Shown here piece by piece: positions 1 to 13,200 of a DNA stretch of 64,000 nt. Position numbers and translations under genes: made by a program. A model generated the notes under the pieces. That model did no database searches. It was given only the letters and a program-made list of their open reading frames with translations, and was not told the origin of the DNA. Position 1 is the stretch's first letter; each line of letters opens with the position of its first letter. The stretch is from Glossina fuscipes (Eukaryota; Arthropoda; Insecta; Diptera; Glossinidae), in NCBI RefSeq assembly GCF_014805625.2, contig NW_023998531.1, positions 732,611 through 796,610 of the forward strand, read 5' to 3'.

Positions 1-478
1 CTATGCAATATGGCCTGTTTCCTAAACGACCATACTTTAGAAAAATTCGCAATACTTTTTTATCGTGAGAGCTATTTTTTGCCCATTAACTTGTTGCTGG
101 AGTAGCTCAGCGGCTCCAGGTTTTCACAAGACACTTCGTTTTTTCTTTTGGGCTTTCTCTTTTGCTCTTCGAAAGACCTGGCTTTTCACGGTTTAAATTC
201 TTATGGGATTTTTTATTTCTTCAAATTATATTACAGTACCTCTTCTTTCCATGTACAATTTTCAATTCAAGATCAATTCCCATTTAAACGCACGTCTATT
301 CTTTCGCGCACGTCGCGATCGACCTGGTTAACCTCGTCTCCTCGTAGACTCAACTGAGTTTAACTCAGTTTTTTGATTGTATGGTCGTAATTAAAGGCTT
401 AGTTTGTTTTATATATACATGCTTCCTAATATTTTTTAATTTTAGTAGTTATATTATGTAGAGCACTACTCTTAAAAA

Positions 479-752
479 ATGCGAGTTATCTTGGTGGCTA
501 TCGTTACTTTGGCACAAGTTTACTCCTTTTCGATTTTAAGCGATACGCTTTACCCTGAGCTAACACCTGAAATCGAAAAAATATCTTCTTTCAACTCTTT
601 TAAAAGCACGAACGAAGCCGAAACGCTATTTTACTCGCGTGTCATATATTTGGTCTTATTCGAATAATTTTTCTCCTTGCTTTTAGATGCACCGCAATAC
701 TGAAGTATTGGGGCAACGTAAATTGCCCAAAGAAGACTTTGGTCCTGCTTGA
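479..752 (+). CDS. candidate small secreted peptide (weak)
   Basis: An ATG at 479 sits in a good fly initiation context (A-run, A at -3). The frame opens with a signal-peptide-like stretch (MRVILVAIVTLAQVYSFS), then a polar region, and stops at 667 if unspliced. A pyrimidine-rich tract ending in AG at 685-686 would allow removal of 641-686, after which the frame continues to a TGA at 750-752, giving about 75 residues. Against this, the intron would be only 46 bp, its donor (GTCATA) is poor, and frames this short are common by chance in AT-rich DNA. I recognise no family. It could be a lineage-specific secreted peptide or noise. Confidence 0.2.
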
Positions 753-759
753 ATAATGT

Positions 760-1840
760 GTATAAATCAGGCGCATGGTTTTTTGAAGAAAGGTTATTGT
801 AATCGACTTTTCACACAACATTACCCTACAAATATAATACCTGCGATAAATTCTTTTTTAATATTTTTACCAATAGGAGAAAATGATATGCAGCACAATC
901 AACGTAAACAATACAACTGTCATAAACAAACAATTCATAGAAAATTTTGCCAACAAGTATTTCTTTCTTTGTGCGCACAATTCCTGATACTTTTTTAAAA
1001 GGTGTACAAAAAACGTCATTACAATATGCTCGTATAACCAATATGCACTCACTTTGGAATGCCTTTGATTTGCAAAGTTTATAAGCATTATATGTATATA
1101 TATACGTATATATATATTAAGCAAACAGTGAAATGCTATTGAGATGAACAATGTAAAGAAAGAAAAGAATAAAATAAATATCTGAATCATTGAATTTGTA
1201 TATAAAGACGATGGAAGAATTTTTATATAAAGTTTAATTATTTTAATTTTATATGGAAAAACAAGGGAAGGCACAGATGAAATCTGTTTAAATAAATTTT
1301 TGACCATAAATGAAAACAATAGATAACTTAGAATAAAAAGAAAGATATTGACACTAAATTTCAGGACATACAATGCAACTTAACACTTAAAAATTATCTG
1401 GGACTCCTAAAAATTCATAAACAACTAAGCTCTTCAACAACCTCCGCTCCATTACTATTGCTATTATTGTCATTATTATTACTGTTATGATTATATTTTA
1501 TTTTCCGTTATTCTCTGTCAATTTTCAAAAAAAGACAGATTGCAGATTAAGATAGCAAACCGGTTGAGGCTTTCAAACACACTAAATATGAAAATCAATA
1601 ATAAAAGCCAGCATCTCCAAATATTGTAATTGTCTGGTATTGCGTGAACATCCTACTCGCCATAAGTTAAACCGCGAGCGTAAACAACGAGGGGAGGCTT
1701 TTACGTGCTTGTTTGCAATTTTCAAGAAATTTAAATGCGATTAATTGACAATGAGCAGCATACGCTCGTACACGTTTGTTACAGAAGTTGTGATTTTTTA
1801 CCATCACATTACCAGTACCTAATTTTATGACTTGATTTTC
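760..1840. other. AT-rich stretch without recognised gene
   Basis: Contains a TA-rich microsatellite near 1087-1117 and a degenerate ATT/ATC trinucleotide tract near 1450-1500. The minus strand of 867-1373 stays open for 168 codons but is T-rich and hydrophobic and starts on TTG, so I do not call it a gene. Confidence 0.6.
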
Positions 1841-1846
1841 AATTCG

Positions 1847-1963
1847 TTTCGGCCTGCAGCTGCATGACGCGCCTGCGAATATGCACTATGTTGTTACCTG
1901 TCTGCTTTTCCGCTAATCGCTTTCATCGACCTGCAACTGCATGACGCCTCGCGAATGTGCATT
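1847..1963 (+). repeat. imperfect direct duplication of about 42 bp
   Basis: Two related units at 1847-1887 and 1921-1963 are spaced about 75 bases apart. Both run TTTC..CCTGCA.CTGCATGACGC, then ..GCGAAT.TGCA. They differ by a few substitutions and small indels. The GC content is above the local background. Confidence 0.75.
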
Positions 1964-2117
1964 TGGTTTCTTTTCTCTTTAAGGAATTTATTATTTTAGA
2001 AAATGACTTAGCTGGAATCAACTAGATTTGGGAATTCCGTAACAATATATATATATATTAAACTTTTTTAAGATTTGTTTACTTTAGTTTATGAATAATA
2101 GGTAAAAAGCCAATTTT

Positions 2118-2400
2118 CTACTCTTGTTGGAAATGGAGATGTCTCAATTTACGTGCTGCTGCGGGAGCGTCCATCGATCGATTTGGCTCATTTTCAGTAC
2201 CAGCATGGGAGAAGTTCCAATGTTTCTGCCAAGAGTGACGTCGATAGTTCTATTTTTGCGGCCAGGAGAATATTTACAACAGAGATTACACAGTCGGACA
2301 GACACAGACGGACATGCTTACATCGATTTAAAATTTGATACTAATAAAGAATATATATACACTGTGGGATCTCTGATGCTTCCTTCTGCGCATTGAAAAC
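2118..2400 (+). repeat. dispersed repeat copy (fly GGACAGAC-type family)
   Basis: A GC-richer block contains a GGACAGAC/GGACATGC motif at about 2294-2317 and ends in a TATATATA..GGATCTCTGATGCTTCC segment. The same order of blocks (CTGCTGCGGG, then GATTTGGCTCATTTTCA, then CCAATGTTTCTGCCA) recurs degenerately at 41660-41830, and in the opposite orientation at about 49085-49320. It has no coding capacity that I can support. Related sequences are, to my knowledge, common in higher fly genomes. Confidence 0.6.
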
Positions 2401-3001
2401 GCTCGGGATACATTGATGGACTGTAAAAATTAACATTGTGAGCAGATATTCATGCACATGTGGGGTTTTGGAATTTTTTGACCCTCTTCTATTTGCCCGT
2501 CAAAATGTCGCCAGTTATATTCATCATTTCACGCTTCGCAAATTGTATATACGTGGTCTCATAATCGCAGCGTTGTTGACAGTTTGCAATCACGCAATTT
2601 GGTTACTTACGCCCCAACCTTCTCTTTTTTTAAAGCTTACTGTCAGAACAGTTCACAGCCAAACCATGAAACTACTCCTTAACATCTACTTTTTTTCGCA
2701 ACGTTTCATTTCTTTCACAGGAAGTCTTTGTATATACGCTCACATTATTAAATTCAGTTTGCTGTGTACCATTTCAAAGTCGTTCGGAAAGTAAATAAAA
2801 TCTCAGCGCATATCATATCAAAAGTCAAGAAAATAAAATAAGAAAATAAATTAAAACTAAGGAGAGATCACATACCGCAAATGATTACAGTTGCTTGGTG
2901 GCCGTCATAATACACAAAATATATATTGTGGGGACCCAAAGTCGTCCTTCGCTTTGGTTTCACGGGTTCTCCGTCTCTGGCTGGGGAGAGAGGATTGCTA
3001 G

Positions 3002-3110
3002 AGAGTAGGATAGGATAACAGTAGGATAGGCCAAGTATAAGAATAGGATAGACATAGGATAAGAATAGATTAAGATAAGATAAGAATAGATTAAGATAGA
3101 AGTTGCAGCA
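3002..3110 (+). repeat. degenerate GGATA/AGATA low-complexity repeat, left block
   Basis: Repeated variants of AGGATA, AAGATA and AGAATAG fill this stretch. A matching block lies at 3360-3445, and the two flank about 250 bp of non-repetitive, GC-richer sequence. Confidence 0.8.
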
Positions 3111-3359
3111 TGGGTTTACTTGCCTGTACGGCTTAACCTCACGGTGGCCCATGCCACGGGGGTTATTAAGCGTAACCCACGCCCCCTGGCGAGTTAGACA
3201 ATCCCTATAAACTAGGGACCCAAACAGCACCAGAATGCAGGTGGTTTATTGCGTATGGTTCAATAAACCCACTCTGGTCACTGTTGGGGCCTATCCGCAC
3301 TGCAAGGAGGTGAGAGTTTCGTCACATCTATACCCCCTCTAAAGCATAGTTTATCATCC
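3111..3359. other. GC-richer block embedded in the GGATA repeat
   Basis: A unique-looking block with runs such as CCACGGGGG and CACGCCCCCTGGCG interrupts the GGATA-rich repeat. Its composition contrasts sharply with both flanks. No protein family is recognisable. It may be an inserted fragment of a mobile element or the unique part of a larger repeat unit. Confidence 0.45.
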
Positions 3360-3445
3360 CAGATTAAAAAAGAATAGGAATAGATTAAAATAGGATAAGA
3401 ACAGAATAGGTCAGATTAAGCGTAGGTTAAGGATAGGTTAGGGAG
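3360..3445 (+). repeat. degenerate GGATA/AGATA low-complexity repeat, right block
   Basis: Resumes the AATAGGA/TAAGA pattern of 3002-3110, then drifts into GGTTAAGGATAGGTTAGG before ending. Confidence 0.75.
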
Positions 3446-3769
3446 TTGGAACTCAGTCGCCGACTAAGGGAGACGTAGTTTTCGAGTCATTGTAGTCGGA
3501 ATAAGATTTGGATTAAAATACTAAAAATAAAGGTCCCTGCAAGATACAAATTTCTTGTGCGTTTCCATTACCCTGGGCCGCTGAGCTGCCCCAGCCTTTA
3601 GGAGTGGGACGGAAAAATCCTCGCAATATGTATACATTTCCGCGCTCTTATAAACCATTCCTTGAACAGTTCGATGAAATCTACGAAAAACTACAAAAGA
3701 CAGTCTCGTTTCATCTAACGACGGTGCAGAAGCTGAAAAAAACTATTCTAACACCATTTGAATAAGACG

Positions 3770-6700
3770 TAGTACAAAACAAATCTATCTCAATAAGTGG
3801 GAACCAAATTTACACAAGGTGAAAATTTTTAATTTGCGAATCACTACTGAAGGTAAAAAAAAAGAAAACATTTTGGAGAGATTAACATCGGGCGATGTGA
3901 GAAGTCGGCCACATATTAATGTGAGTAAAAGAACGTAACTTAATATTTATCCGGTGTAAAGGGAGATCTTAATGTTTTGATTTCTACCATTGCATACAGA
4001 TCTCATACAGAATTCGATCATTGCATACATAGGTAGACAACTGTGTCTATTTTGATTTATTTCATGACACTGGCAGATATTTCTCGAATGGAAGATCGAT
4101 AAATTTTATAGGTCAATTATCGCTACCTATTTATATATTCTGGAACTAAGGAGTACCACATGAACAGTCTACAGGAATGTATAGATTACATATCAGTAAT
4201 GCTGAGTTTATGTTACTTTTTATAACACTGAAATCGTTTTAAGCAGAAAGGTTCATTAATTTAGTGGACCATGTACAAAAGTGTGCGTTCTTAAGAACTT
4301 CAAAATTAGAAGAAAAATGTAAAATTTAAACGGCAAAGAAATGCATGAGAGCTGAAACTACGCCGGTTAACAATTATTACGATTCGTCTACAACCTTCAA
4401 GAGAAGAATAAAAAAGGGGCACAAAATTGAAATTACATAAAAATAGTCACCGGGACGAAGTTTGTGGCATAATTTAGAGGCAAACAAAAGTTATTCTAAA
4501 CATTAAGTAAAAAACAAACGAAAATGAAATCTTTCGTTATATTCACATAAACACAAAAATTTATTATTACCATTCATCATACATCGTCGTGTGCTTATGT
4601 AGATAATGAAGCATCACAATGCAAAATACGTTAAGAATTTAATATGGTTTATCTACCTGCAAAAACTTAACTTTTTAAATAATAAAGCAAACACTTCTTA
4701 ACTATCCAAATACTAATAATTTTATATTCTTAACCTTTTTAGTACGCTCAAAGGATGAGACGGCATCATGAATATAGCAATGAAATGAAGTTTTTCACCT
4801 TTTAACGTCCTTTAAAAAATATCAAAAACCGGAGGAGGTGTTGTTGGTGCCAAATTTTTTATAAATTTTTCTTTTTATGATGTGGTAATCGGATTATATA
4901 TGTACATTGTTTATGTATGTCTTATTTAATTTTATTATATTTTATTAATTACTTTGTCCACTATTATTTAGCAAACCCTCAAAGCTCGAAAATCGATAGT
5001 TATATTATCAATCTTGTCAAACAGGATAATTTGATGATAATTCGAAAATTGTGTCTATTTCAAAGTTTCATTTTTTGTTTGTTTGATTACATTGTGATGC
5101 AGGGGTCCTGATTTATAGAGATTCCATGCGATGTTGAACAGAAACGTTGTAAACTTAGACTGCCAGTAATCATTTTTTAAAAATAAAAAAAAAGTTTATT
5201 TTTTTTAAGACAACAATGCAGTGATTTAACACACAGGCAGACTTTGTATGGTATTGTCAATAAATGAAAACCAAAAAATTGTTCTACCTTCATGACTGAA
5301 AGGAAGAAAGAGAAAGAAGGAGAGTATAATTGATGATGGTTGGGTAATTTTTGGATTCAACAGTACGTCAAATTTCGATATCCGTTTGTTTAATAAAGGA
5401 ACTCAGCTCTTTGAGTAACCCTTGATACTTTGATTAGAATACGATTTTTAAAACCGAAAAGAATGAAAAAAAGTTGAAACGATTTCTGACACTGTTATAT
5501 TTTTAGCGTTTGAAAATCAAGTACTCAGCAGATTATCTTAAGCTATATGTGCCCCAAAAACCAGTAGATGCAAACGCAACCATATGAAGATAAACTTTGT
5601 CGTACATTCGATCTGTTAGAAGGCGATTTAGGTGTTTAATTTCACGGGAGCTCAACACTTTCTCATAAATGGATGATTTAGAGATTATAACTGAAAGAAC
5701 TGATGTACAGCGCGATCATTTTTGGCTCTAGCTATAATTTGAAACCCGTTGTCTCATGTTCAATGAATAGAGTCTTTGATAACCTTTAAAGCTTCTTTAG
5801 GAGTATAATGATATTGAAAACGCTCTCCGTCAGCAATTGCTTTGTGCTCCAACAAGACGCAGTTCCGTTGCTGAAGAAAATACAGTACTTCTAAAAACGT
5901 TACCAACGTTGTATTCTTTGTTTTTAGCGATAATTGTCCGTTACGAGACCTATCTTACCATAACCGTTTTCGAGTAGTATGTTCCATAGCTATGCTCATT
6001 GCTATATTCTCATTTACTTTATTTTTAATTCTGTTAATAACTCAAAAATAAAAAACCATTACGAATGAGGAGAAAGCAGTTTTGCTAAATGCCACTTTTT
6101 ATTAACAAAGGAATAATAAATCGTTTTCCTTTTGACATTGTAACCACAAACCATAATTTCGATATTCTGCGTTATGAATGGTTATGAAATAATTGTAATA
6201 TTATAGCTACCTATGGTGCCAAATAGAATGCATGTAAAAAGAATAAGAAACCAAGTTCCACATAAAATTTTCATATTTTTTTTAAATGTTTACTGCTTTT
6301 ATTACTTACTGGGGAAGTATTGTATGTGTGTGTGCTTTAACATCTATTGAGCAGACACGTATTTTAAACTTGTGGCCTTTCCGTTTCTCGCCTCAAAGAT
6401 ATGCGGGATGTAAAAAATAGAAAACTATTTAGCTTAGCGTGCATTGAGTGCAAACATTGACTATAATGGATACAGTTCCAGACACATTTATATATAAAAG
6501 AATATTTAAATTTTTAAATGAACGGATATGCAACATATGCGTTTATGTTTAATTGTTATCTTCGTTTAATAATCTGCTTTTCACTATTCGCTGTTCACAT
6601 CTTTTCTTGTGACTTATCAAATTTACCACTTTTATGCCCTGCACTATAGATAAGACCTAATTAAATGTTTGAGATTGCATGCAACAACCGGAAGTACATC

Positions 6701-6900
6701 TCGTCACGTGAAAGAAAAATTTCTAATTTCATATTTCTCAACAAAATTTGACGAACAATAGCATTTGGCATATTGAATGAATTCGAACATTTGTATGCGG
6801 TGGGACATTTTTGGAGATCTTCCCCGAGCAAACGTACTTATATAATTAGAACATCATGACAAGGCTACATTTTTAGAATTAAGAAAAAGAGAATTTTTGG
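3770..6900. other. AT-rich stretch without recognised gene
   Basis: I read this on both strands and saw no known protein motif, RNA gene or clear repeat boundary. It has scattered homopolymer tracts and short frames only. Confidence 0.5.
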
Positions 6901-6951
6901 AAAAATCAGCTACGCCCACCCAATACTATAGAGTTTGAAAATTTAATCTTA

Positions 6952-6975
6952 TATATTCGGTCATAGCCGAATATA
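6952..6975. repeat. 9-bp perfect inverted repeat with 6-base loop
   Basis: TATATTCGG at 6952-6960 pairs with CCGAATATA at 6967-6975. It lies in degenerate dispersed-repeat sequence (about 6900-7090) that includes a CTTCATCCGTTCG-type motif. It is probably a structural part of that repeat and not a host regulatory element. Confidence 0.6.
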
Positions 6976-7099
6976 ATTTTTCTCTATTTCTTCGCTATAA
7001 ATTGTGTTTTGATCTGATGGGATTGCCTGTCTCTTCATCCGTTCGCCTTTAGACGTTTGCTGGAGACCTAAGGAAGGCGAAAATTTATATAGCAACTTG

Positions 7100-9690
7100 A
7101 CCGTTAACAAGTTTTGATTGTTAGACATCGCCTACATACTCAAGCGCATAAAACATCGAAAAAATCCATGGAAAGCGAGCTTTTGAAAACATATTAGATA
7201 AAAATCTGCAGGAATCGATTAAAGACATTTTATTTGATACTATTAACTTTTTTGTAGACGTCTATAATAGGAATAGCTTATTTAGAAGCAGGCAGAGCAC
7301 TGTAATAGCTATATATACAAGGGGTCCCTTCTACAAAACACAATTTCTTGCAATTTTTACCTTCTGGAAAAATTTTCGTTATGTTTGATCTTATGTTTAT
7401 GTTTTTGATTTGACCAGCCACTTACGGGGATGTCTGCTGTACATTTAGGCACTGACATAAAATTACAGAAGCGTAAATTTATTGTCTACAGAATTTCCAT
7501 CAGTTCAAGCTTTATAGATGGAAGCCGTTTTTTCCGTTCCGTGCGCTGTCCGCACCATGTCTTATACTTGGTTACCTTGGAAATTTGCGATGTTGGTATG
7601 ACCATTGTTTTGAAAAATCAGACTCACTGAAGTATATACACTAAACGCATTTCAAAATGGTTCGTTTGTTTGCTTGCGCAATGAATAGTATTTAAAATTT
7701 AGAGACAAGCATTGCAACTTTTTTTATTTTCGTGATTTATGAATATTTCAATGAGCCCTAACGCTGGCGAATGCTAGTATGCAAAATTTCCCGTAACAAT
7801 TTATTTAAGAATTGCATGTGAAAATACATGCATTTCTTTCTCTTGAAAAATTGTCCTTCTTTGGTGAAATCCTTGCAAATGTTCGGTTTTTCATCCCTCT
7901 GTTTAGCTATTTTTGAATTTAGTCTGTGAAGAATATTTATATGTCGGTCTGTTCGGGTTTGCGGTAATCCCACCTATTGGCTGAAAGTGTGAATTGCGCA
8001 ATACTAATTACCTCCTACTGGCAATGTTAAGCTGTCGGAAGGTTGAAAGAAAACGAATATCTGTAAAAGAGCTAAGTATGGACTAGTTTAAGAAGAGACT
8101 ATGAAAATGTTGTAAATACAATACCACACATCTTTAGGCAAGACATAATTGGATTTTCTAATAAACTTTAAGGAATGTTTAGAAAAACTACATAAAACTA
8201 TATAAAACTATAGCCACGTTCATCGATTTTGCTCTCCTATCGGCCGCACGTCCGCGACAAATTCTGATATCTGCGATTTTATCTAGAAAAGAATTAAAAA
8301 AACCGAAGATTAATGTATTCGCTGCTAATGTCCAGAGAATTTTTAAAATGGAGAGTTTTCCATTATAAGTACTTTGACAGGCATGTCTCTACTCTCAGTT
8401 GACATAGCTGCAATTTTATGGCACTTTGCAAACTTTTGGTATTGTTATCTAATTTTCTTACCGTATTGTTATCTACTTTCTAAGTCTGCAATTGAATTGA
8501 AAGAGCACTGGCGTAAAGATTACATTTTTGACATAAAAGATGAGCTTTCACAGGTACATTTTCATTTTCTTTTCTAGGCAAGCTGCTAATTTCAAACACG
8601 CAAAAGTTTCTCCGTTCTATTCTCCGCTCCCCTCGTCGCGTATTTTTAAGGCGATTACTGACAAATACCTTGACCTTTAGATCTGATAGCGATTTTCATG
8701 ACTCAATCATTTTCAAGAAAAAGATGATCGACTTTCAATATAAGGGCTTTTACAAAATTATATTATAAAATTTCATTACAGCGAGTATATATGCTTTCTT
8801 CACTATGTTTCAGCAGATTATGCTTGAAATACACTTTCACAAGTCTCATCTACTCAGCATAGATACTTATTATATATTTATCCCCTCATGTATTTCTTGA
8901 AATTCAGTATCAATCGATTCTTCAATTGTCGTTTTGGAAAAACCTTTTGCTTTTCATTAAAAAAATTTTGTTCGCAAATTAAAAAAGCTAGATAACAATA
9001 TTTTTAAAAAACACATAAAAGAATTTTTTAGATTTCAACACAAAATAAAAATCGCTAAGGGCAAATAAAGCAAAACTAATAAAAATTGATTATAATCTTG
9101 ATCAATATAGAGTGAATAATTGACAAGTGTGAAATATATACCCGGTCGAATCTTTTATATATCCGTTATCTTTTTATTGAAAAAAGGTAGAAAAATGGTA
9201 AATATGACATGTCGATACTTTACAGCATTCGGTACGTTTGGAGCATTTTTTACTGATGTGAAGTTAGCCCACTGTCAAAGACAAAAATGTGAGCTATCTT
9301 CACATTTGGGTTCGCGCCTTTGCTAAGGTAATTGATAATTGAACGCTACAAATTGATTAGAAAAACTTAACAAAAATAGAAATACAAGCATAAACAAAAT
9401 AAGAAATTATATAGAAATGTTATAAGACATTAAAAAAAAAATTTCTTGCATTCACCATATAGTGCGTGTGTATCGTTGGCGAAAAGTTACAATACATAAA
9501 GTGTGAAAAACTTTAACAAATTTTCCCTATCACAGATTTTTGATATATCTTAAAGGACGCTAAAACCTATCAGAAAAACATAATTTCATTACCCTTGTCA
9601 GGGGACATCACCTCAAAATTCGTCAAAAACCGGCTCGCTCCATGTATCCAAGACCCTAAAGGCAAAATGTTGCATTAATGTTGCTAATGA
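7100..9690. other. AT-rich stretch without recognised gene
   Basis: A 66-codon ATG-started frame at 7430-7630 and several other short frames are present, but none shows a recognisable motif. No repeat boundary is clear. Confidence 0.5.
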
Positions 9691-9691
9691 A

Positions 9692-10000
9692 ATGTTCGAT
9701 TCTATACACATAATGTTTTTGTCTTTTTTCAACATGTATGTTCAAGATTACGGGCATTTGTTTGCAATAGGAGCGCGTTTGCATAATTTATTTTATTTAA
9801 AGGCAATACTCGGAAATAGGGATATAAGTACCGTACTTTTCAAATTTGTAAAGAGTTTTGTAGAACAGAATCAACAATTGACAAGTTTTGCTTCAAAAAT
9901 AGAAGAAGAAAGGTCCATAAGTATGGAAATGAAATTGCCCGAGACAGTTGTTCAGAATAAATTAGAAAATGGTATCATCGTACTGTTTTACTTTGTGTGA
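9692..10000 (+). CDS. unidentified 102-codon open frame
   Basis: A true ATG opens a frame of 102 codons to a TGA at 9998-10000. The middle has a mixed, protein-like composition (QDYGHLFAIGARLHNLF) and a charged stretch (KIEEERSISMEMK). No family is recognised, and no splice signals or neighbouring exons support it. A handful of frames this long are expected by chance in 64 kb of such AT-rich DNA, so this may be noise. Confidence 0.15.
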   Translation: MFDSIHIMFLSFFNMYVQDYGHLFAIGARLHNLFYLKAILGNRDISTVLFKFVKSFVEQNQQLTSFASKIEEERSISMEMKLPETVVQNKLENGIIVLFYFV

Positions 10001-10215
10001 AGAAATTTTGCAATTCCTTTTTATATTGTGTTTCTTTATTGCTCTATACGCATTAAAGCCTAATTAATTATAAAAGTTTAAAAGTGTTCAAATTACTTAA
10101 TTAATTATATTGAACTTTTGTCATGATATTCATTTTAATTTTTGCGAGCAGCACTTAGTGCTCTCGTTGAACCTCACTTTCTTGTTTTTTGCGTGTTTTT
10201 TTGCGTGCGTTGTTT

Positions 10216-13200
10216 GCTCCCCAACTCAAAATTCTCTATCTGTGAATCCTATCACTCCTAATATGGATGACGTCTGCTTGACGGCAGCACCCCCCAGAGA
10301 GGCAATATTTGGCGCCTGACACCCCTGAGGATAACATAAAATATTATCTTGCTGTAAAAGTTCCATCCGTCAATTTGAAGCATGTTAGCATTTTCGTTAA
10401 CCCCATCGCAGCAAGCTATCTCGTCTTTTAAATTGTTAGTTTCGACTGAAAACATGCAAATTTTGTTATATAAACTATTGTGGCCAGTTGGATCCGCAAT
10501 AAAGAAATTCTTTCCAACGGGTCATCCCCGTTATACTAATACGGCAGTTCTTCCACCGTCAAAGAACGAAATGTTTCTTCAGGCCCATTAACTTTCATTT
10601 ACCAAAATGTTAGGGGCCTAAATTTAAAATATCGCTCTACTTTCCTAAATTCACTGAGCACGGAGTTTTCCTGTTTGTCTTTCATTAAAATCTGGTTAAA
10701 GCCTGATTTACACTCATCGGAACCTTTTCACAATTCTTTCCAGATTTTCAGAAAAAAGCGATTGCATTGTACTGGTGGCGGTGTTTTAAATGCCATATCT
10801 ACTGCAGTGCCGTCCTATTCATTCGAATTTCCTACTCCTCCCGACGTTGAATTTGTTGCCTTTCGGGCGGCAGTTATACGTAACTTATTCCTATATTCCC
10901 CAAATGCGGTTAACTCTATTTATAAGAAATGGGATGCCCTCATTTGTGATGTGGCGGAAAAGTCTAAATCTGTTCATATAGTGATAGCGTGTAGGGACTT
11001 CCATTTTCCGCTGGGGTTATAGTGATAATTCTGGGTGTATGGTCCTTCAGCTTCAACATCTGATTGAGCTATTGTGTTTTTCAATGAATTATTTGACCGG
11101 TATTTACTTCCATACAACCGTACTTATAATTGTAATGGCAGACTAATTGAGCTGTAAAACGCTGCCCACCTTTTAGTTCACCTGAAAATCCGTAATATCC
11201 GTCAATTTGCATTTCCCCTCATTACAGACCTTATGGTACGTTGAACTAATCTAAGGTGTCAAATCCAATTTCCTTAAATAAATATCAAGATTTTAATCTC
11301 AAATCTTAAATTAGATTTTAAGCTCTGCCTAAATCTCAACTTTTACATATTATGCTTGATTTCTCTGCTGGGAATACCATCATCGTTCTATAATGTATTA
11401 GACCTAGCTATTTCCGCGTATGCTCTGATAAAGCAACCTCGCCCGCGAAGCATGTGCCCACCATGGTTGAATAAGAGTATTAAATATTTATGACAAATTT
11501 AGGGAAAGTGGTTGTACTTATGAATATTTCGCAAGACATAGATATAATTACCTCAACCATCCGCAACTATCCTCATTACTTGTTAATCCTAAATATTTTT
11601 ATAAGTTTGTCAACTCCAAAAGAAAAATATCCATGCATCCCCCGCAGGTTTCTTGCAATAGCTACGAATCCTCTCGCGATATTGAAACCTAAAGTCTCTT
11701 CGCTGAATACTTCAGACGAAAGTTGTCAACAACTCACTCCGAATCTCGGTTTCGATTCCTAACTTGATCATATCAGAAAACGTGGTTTGAGGTTGTGGCA
11801 TTCCTCCACGTGTACTCAAATCGTGCTCTGACGAGCTGTGTGATGTTATTTCAAACATCAGTCCTTGACAACAGGTGTTTTGCCTTTGTTTTGGAAAAGT
11901 AGTTCCCTTGCTCCGCTTCATAAATGTGGAAACAAATATCACGTTGAGAACTGTGTCAATTTGAGTGTTTTCACTGCATTTTACCAGTGAATTGTTACTC
12001 AGAATTTAGATTTTGCTGTCCAATCTTATATTTCTTCATACCGGCATGGTTACGATCAACTGTTACAAATCTCGAAGTCAACTGATCGAAGTCTTGAGAT
12101 CAACTGTTACGAAATTTACGAAGTTCACTTGCCATGGTTTCCAGAGTTTTTCTAATATCTCTCTCACAGACGTCGCATATACTAATTTCAGTAAAGCATT
12201 TCACATCTTTTATTTAATCAATACATTAATGATCTCCCCTCGGTGATTAAATCGCAATCGTATCAGTTTCAAATTGACTTAAGTAACTTGGTTATATAGT
12301 GTTCGTTAAGTTTTATGAAATTAAATCTACAAAAATGCAAGAAGCTTTCTTTCTCATTTATCTGATCGATTCACGCAACTTGGAAAACGTAGGTTGGTTC
12401 GTCGATTTAGAGATTCTATTCGACGAAAGATTACGTTTTAATTTGCACATTGAGCTTTCCTTAAGTAAAGCTATGTCCGCGTTAGGTTTCATTAATAAGT
12501 GGTCCAAAGAGCTTAAGGATCCTTATATTACAAAAAGGCATTACATATGCTTAGTTAGACCAATACATGAGTATGCCTCGGTTGTGTGGACTTCTTCCTA
12601 CAGATGCTATGTAGATTCAACTGAATCCGTTGAGAAGGATCATCACTTACCAACACTTGAGAAACGTAGATTTATTCTTGTTACTTCCTTCTTAATTAAG
12701 TTAATGAACGGTACTATCGATTCGTCCACATTACTTGATAAGATAATCGCTTATCTAAGGACTTAAACTTCATTATAAATATAATTGTGAGCGGTTTAAT
12801 TCGTTCAGAGTTGCTTGCAAAAACCTAACCGATGTGTATCACTTAATATCAATGTTAGACTCTTTAAAGTCTATTACAACAATTGCACTTAATACGCGCG
12901 ATTTGCCTATGTCGTATTTAAAGTAACCTTTATTCTTAATAGCCTATTAGGATTCGAAAATTAACTGATGTTATTTACTGTATCGGTTGCCAAGCTTTTG
13001 CAAGTGTGAAATGGCTAAGGGGTTCCTGTGCGACTTGAATCTGTTCTGGTTGTGGATGTGGCTCTATGTTAGTTGTATACATGCTTTTATTCATTTTTTC
13101 TTTTTCATTTATTCATATATGATTTTTTTTTCTTTACTGCTCATTATATACTTTCTATTAGTTTTTAATATTAACTAGTATGAGATTTATTTCCAAGAGT

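Noticed and set aside
95..140. AGTAGCTCAGCGG, resembling a tRNA D-arm/A-box sequence
   Set aside because: There is no B box or pairing arms at tRNA spacing downstream.
3154..3240. Possible hammerhead or tRNA-like structure in the GC-richer block
   Set aside because: The conserved hammerhead core and tRNA A/B boxes could not be found on either strand.
3628..3765. 45-codon frame starting MYTFPRSYKPF
   Set aside because: It is short, has no motif or splice context, and such frames are expected by chance.
5820..5920. Weak similarity to a Tc1-type transposase linker (APTRRSSVAEE)
   Set aside because: It is a single short, non-diagnostic match with no neighbouring motifs.
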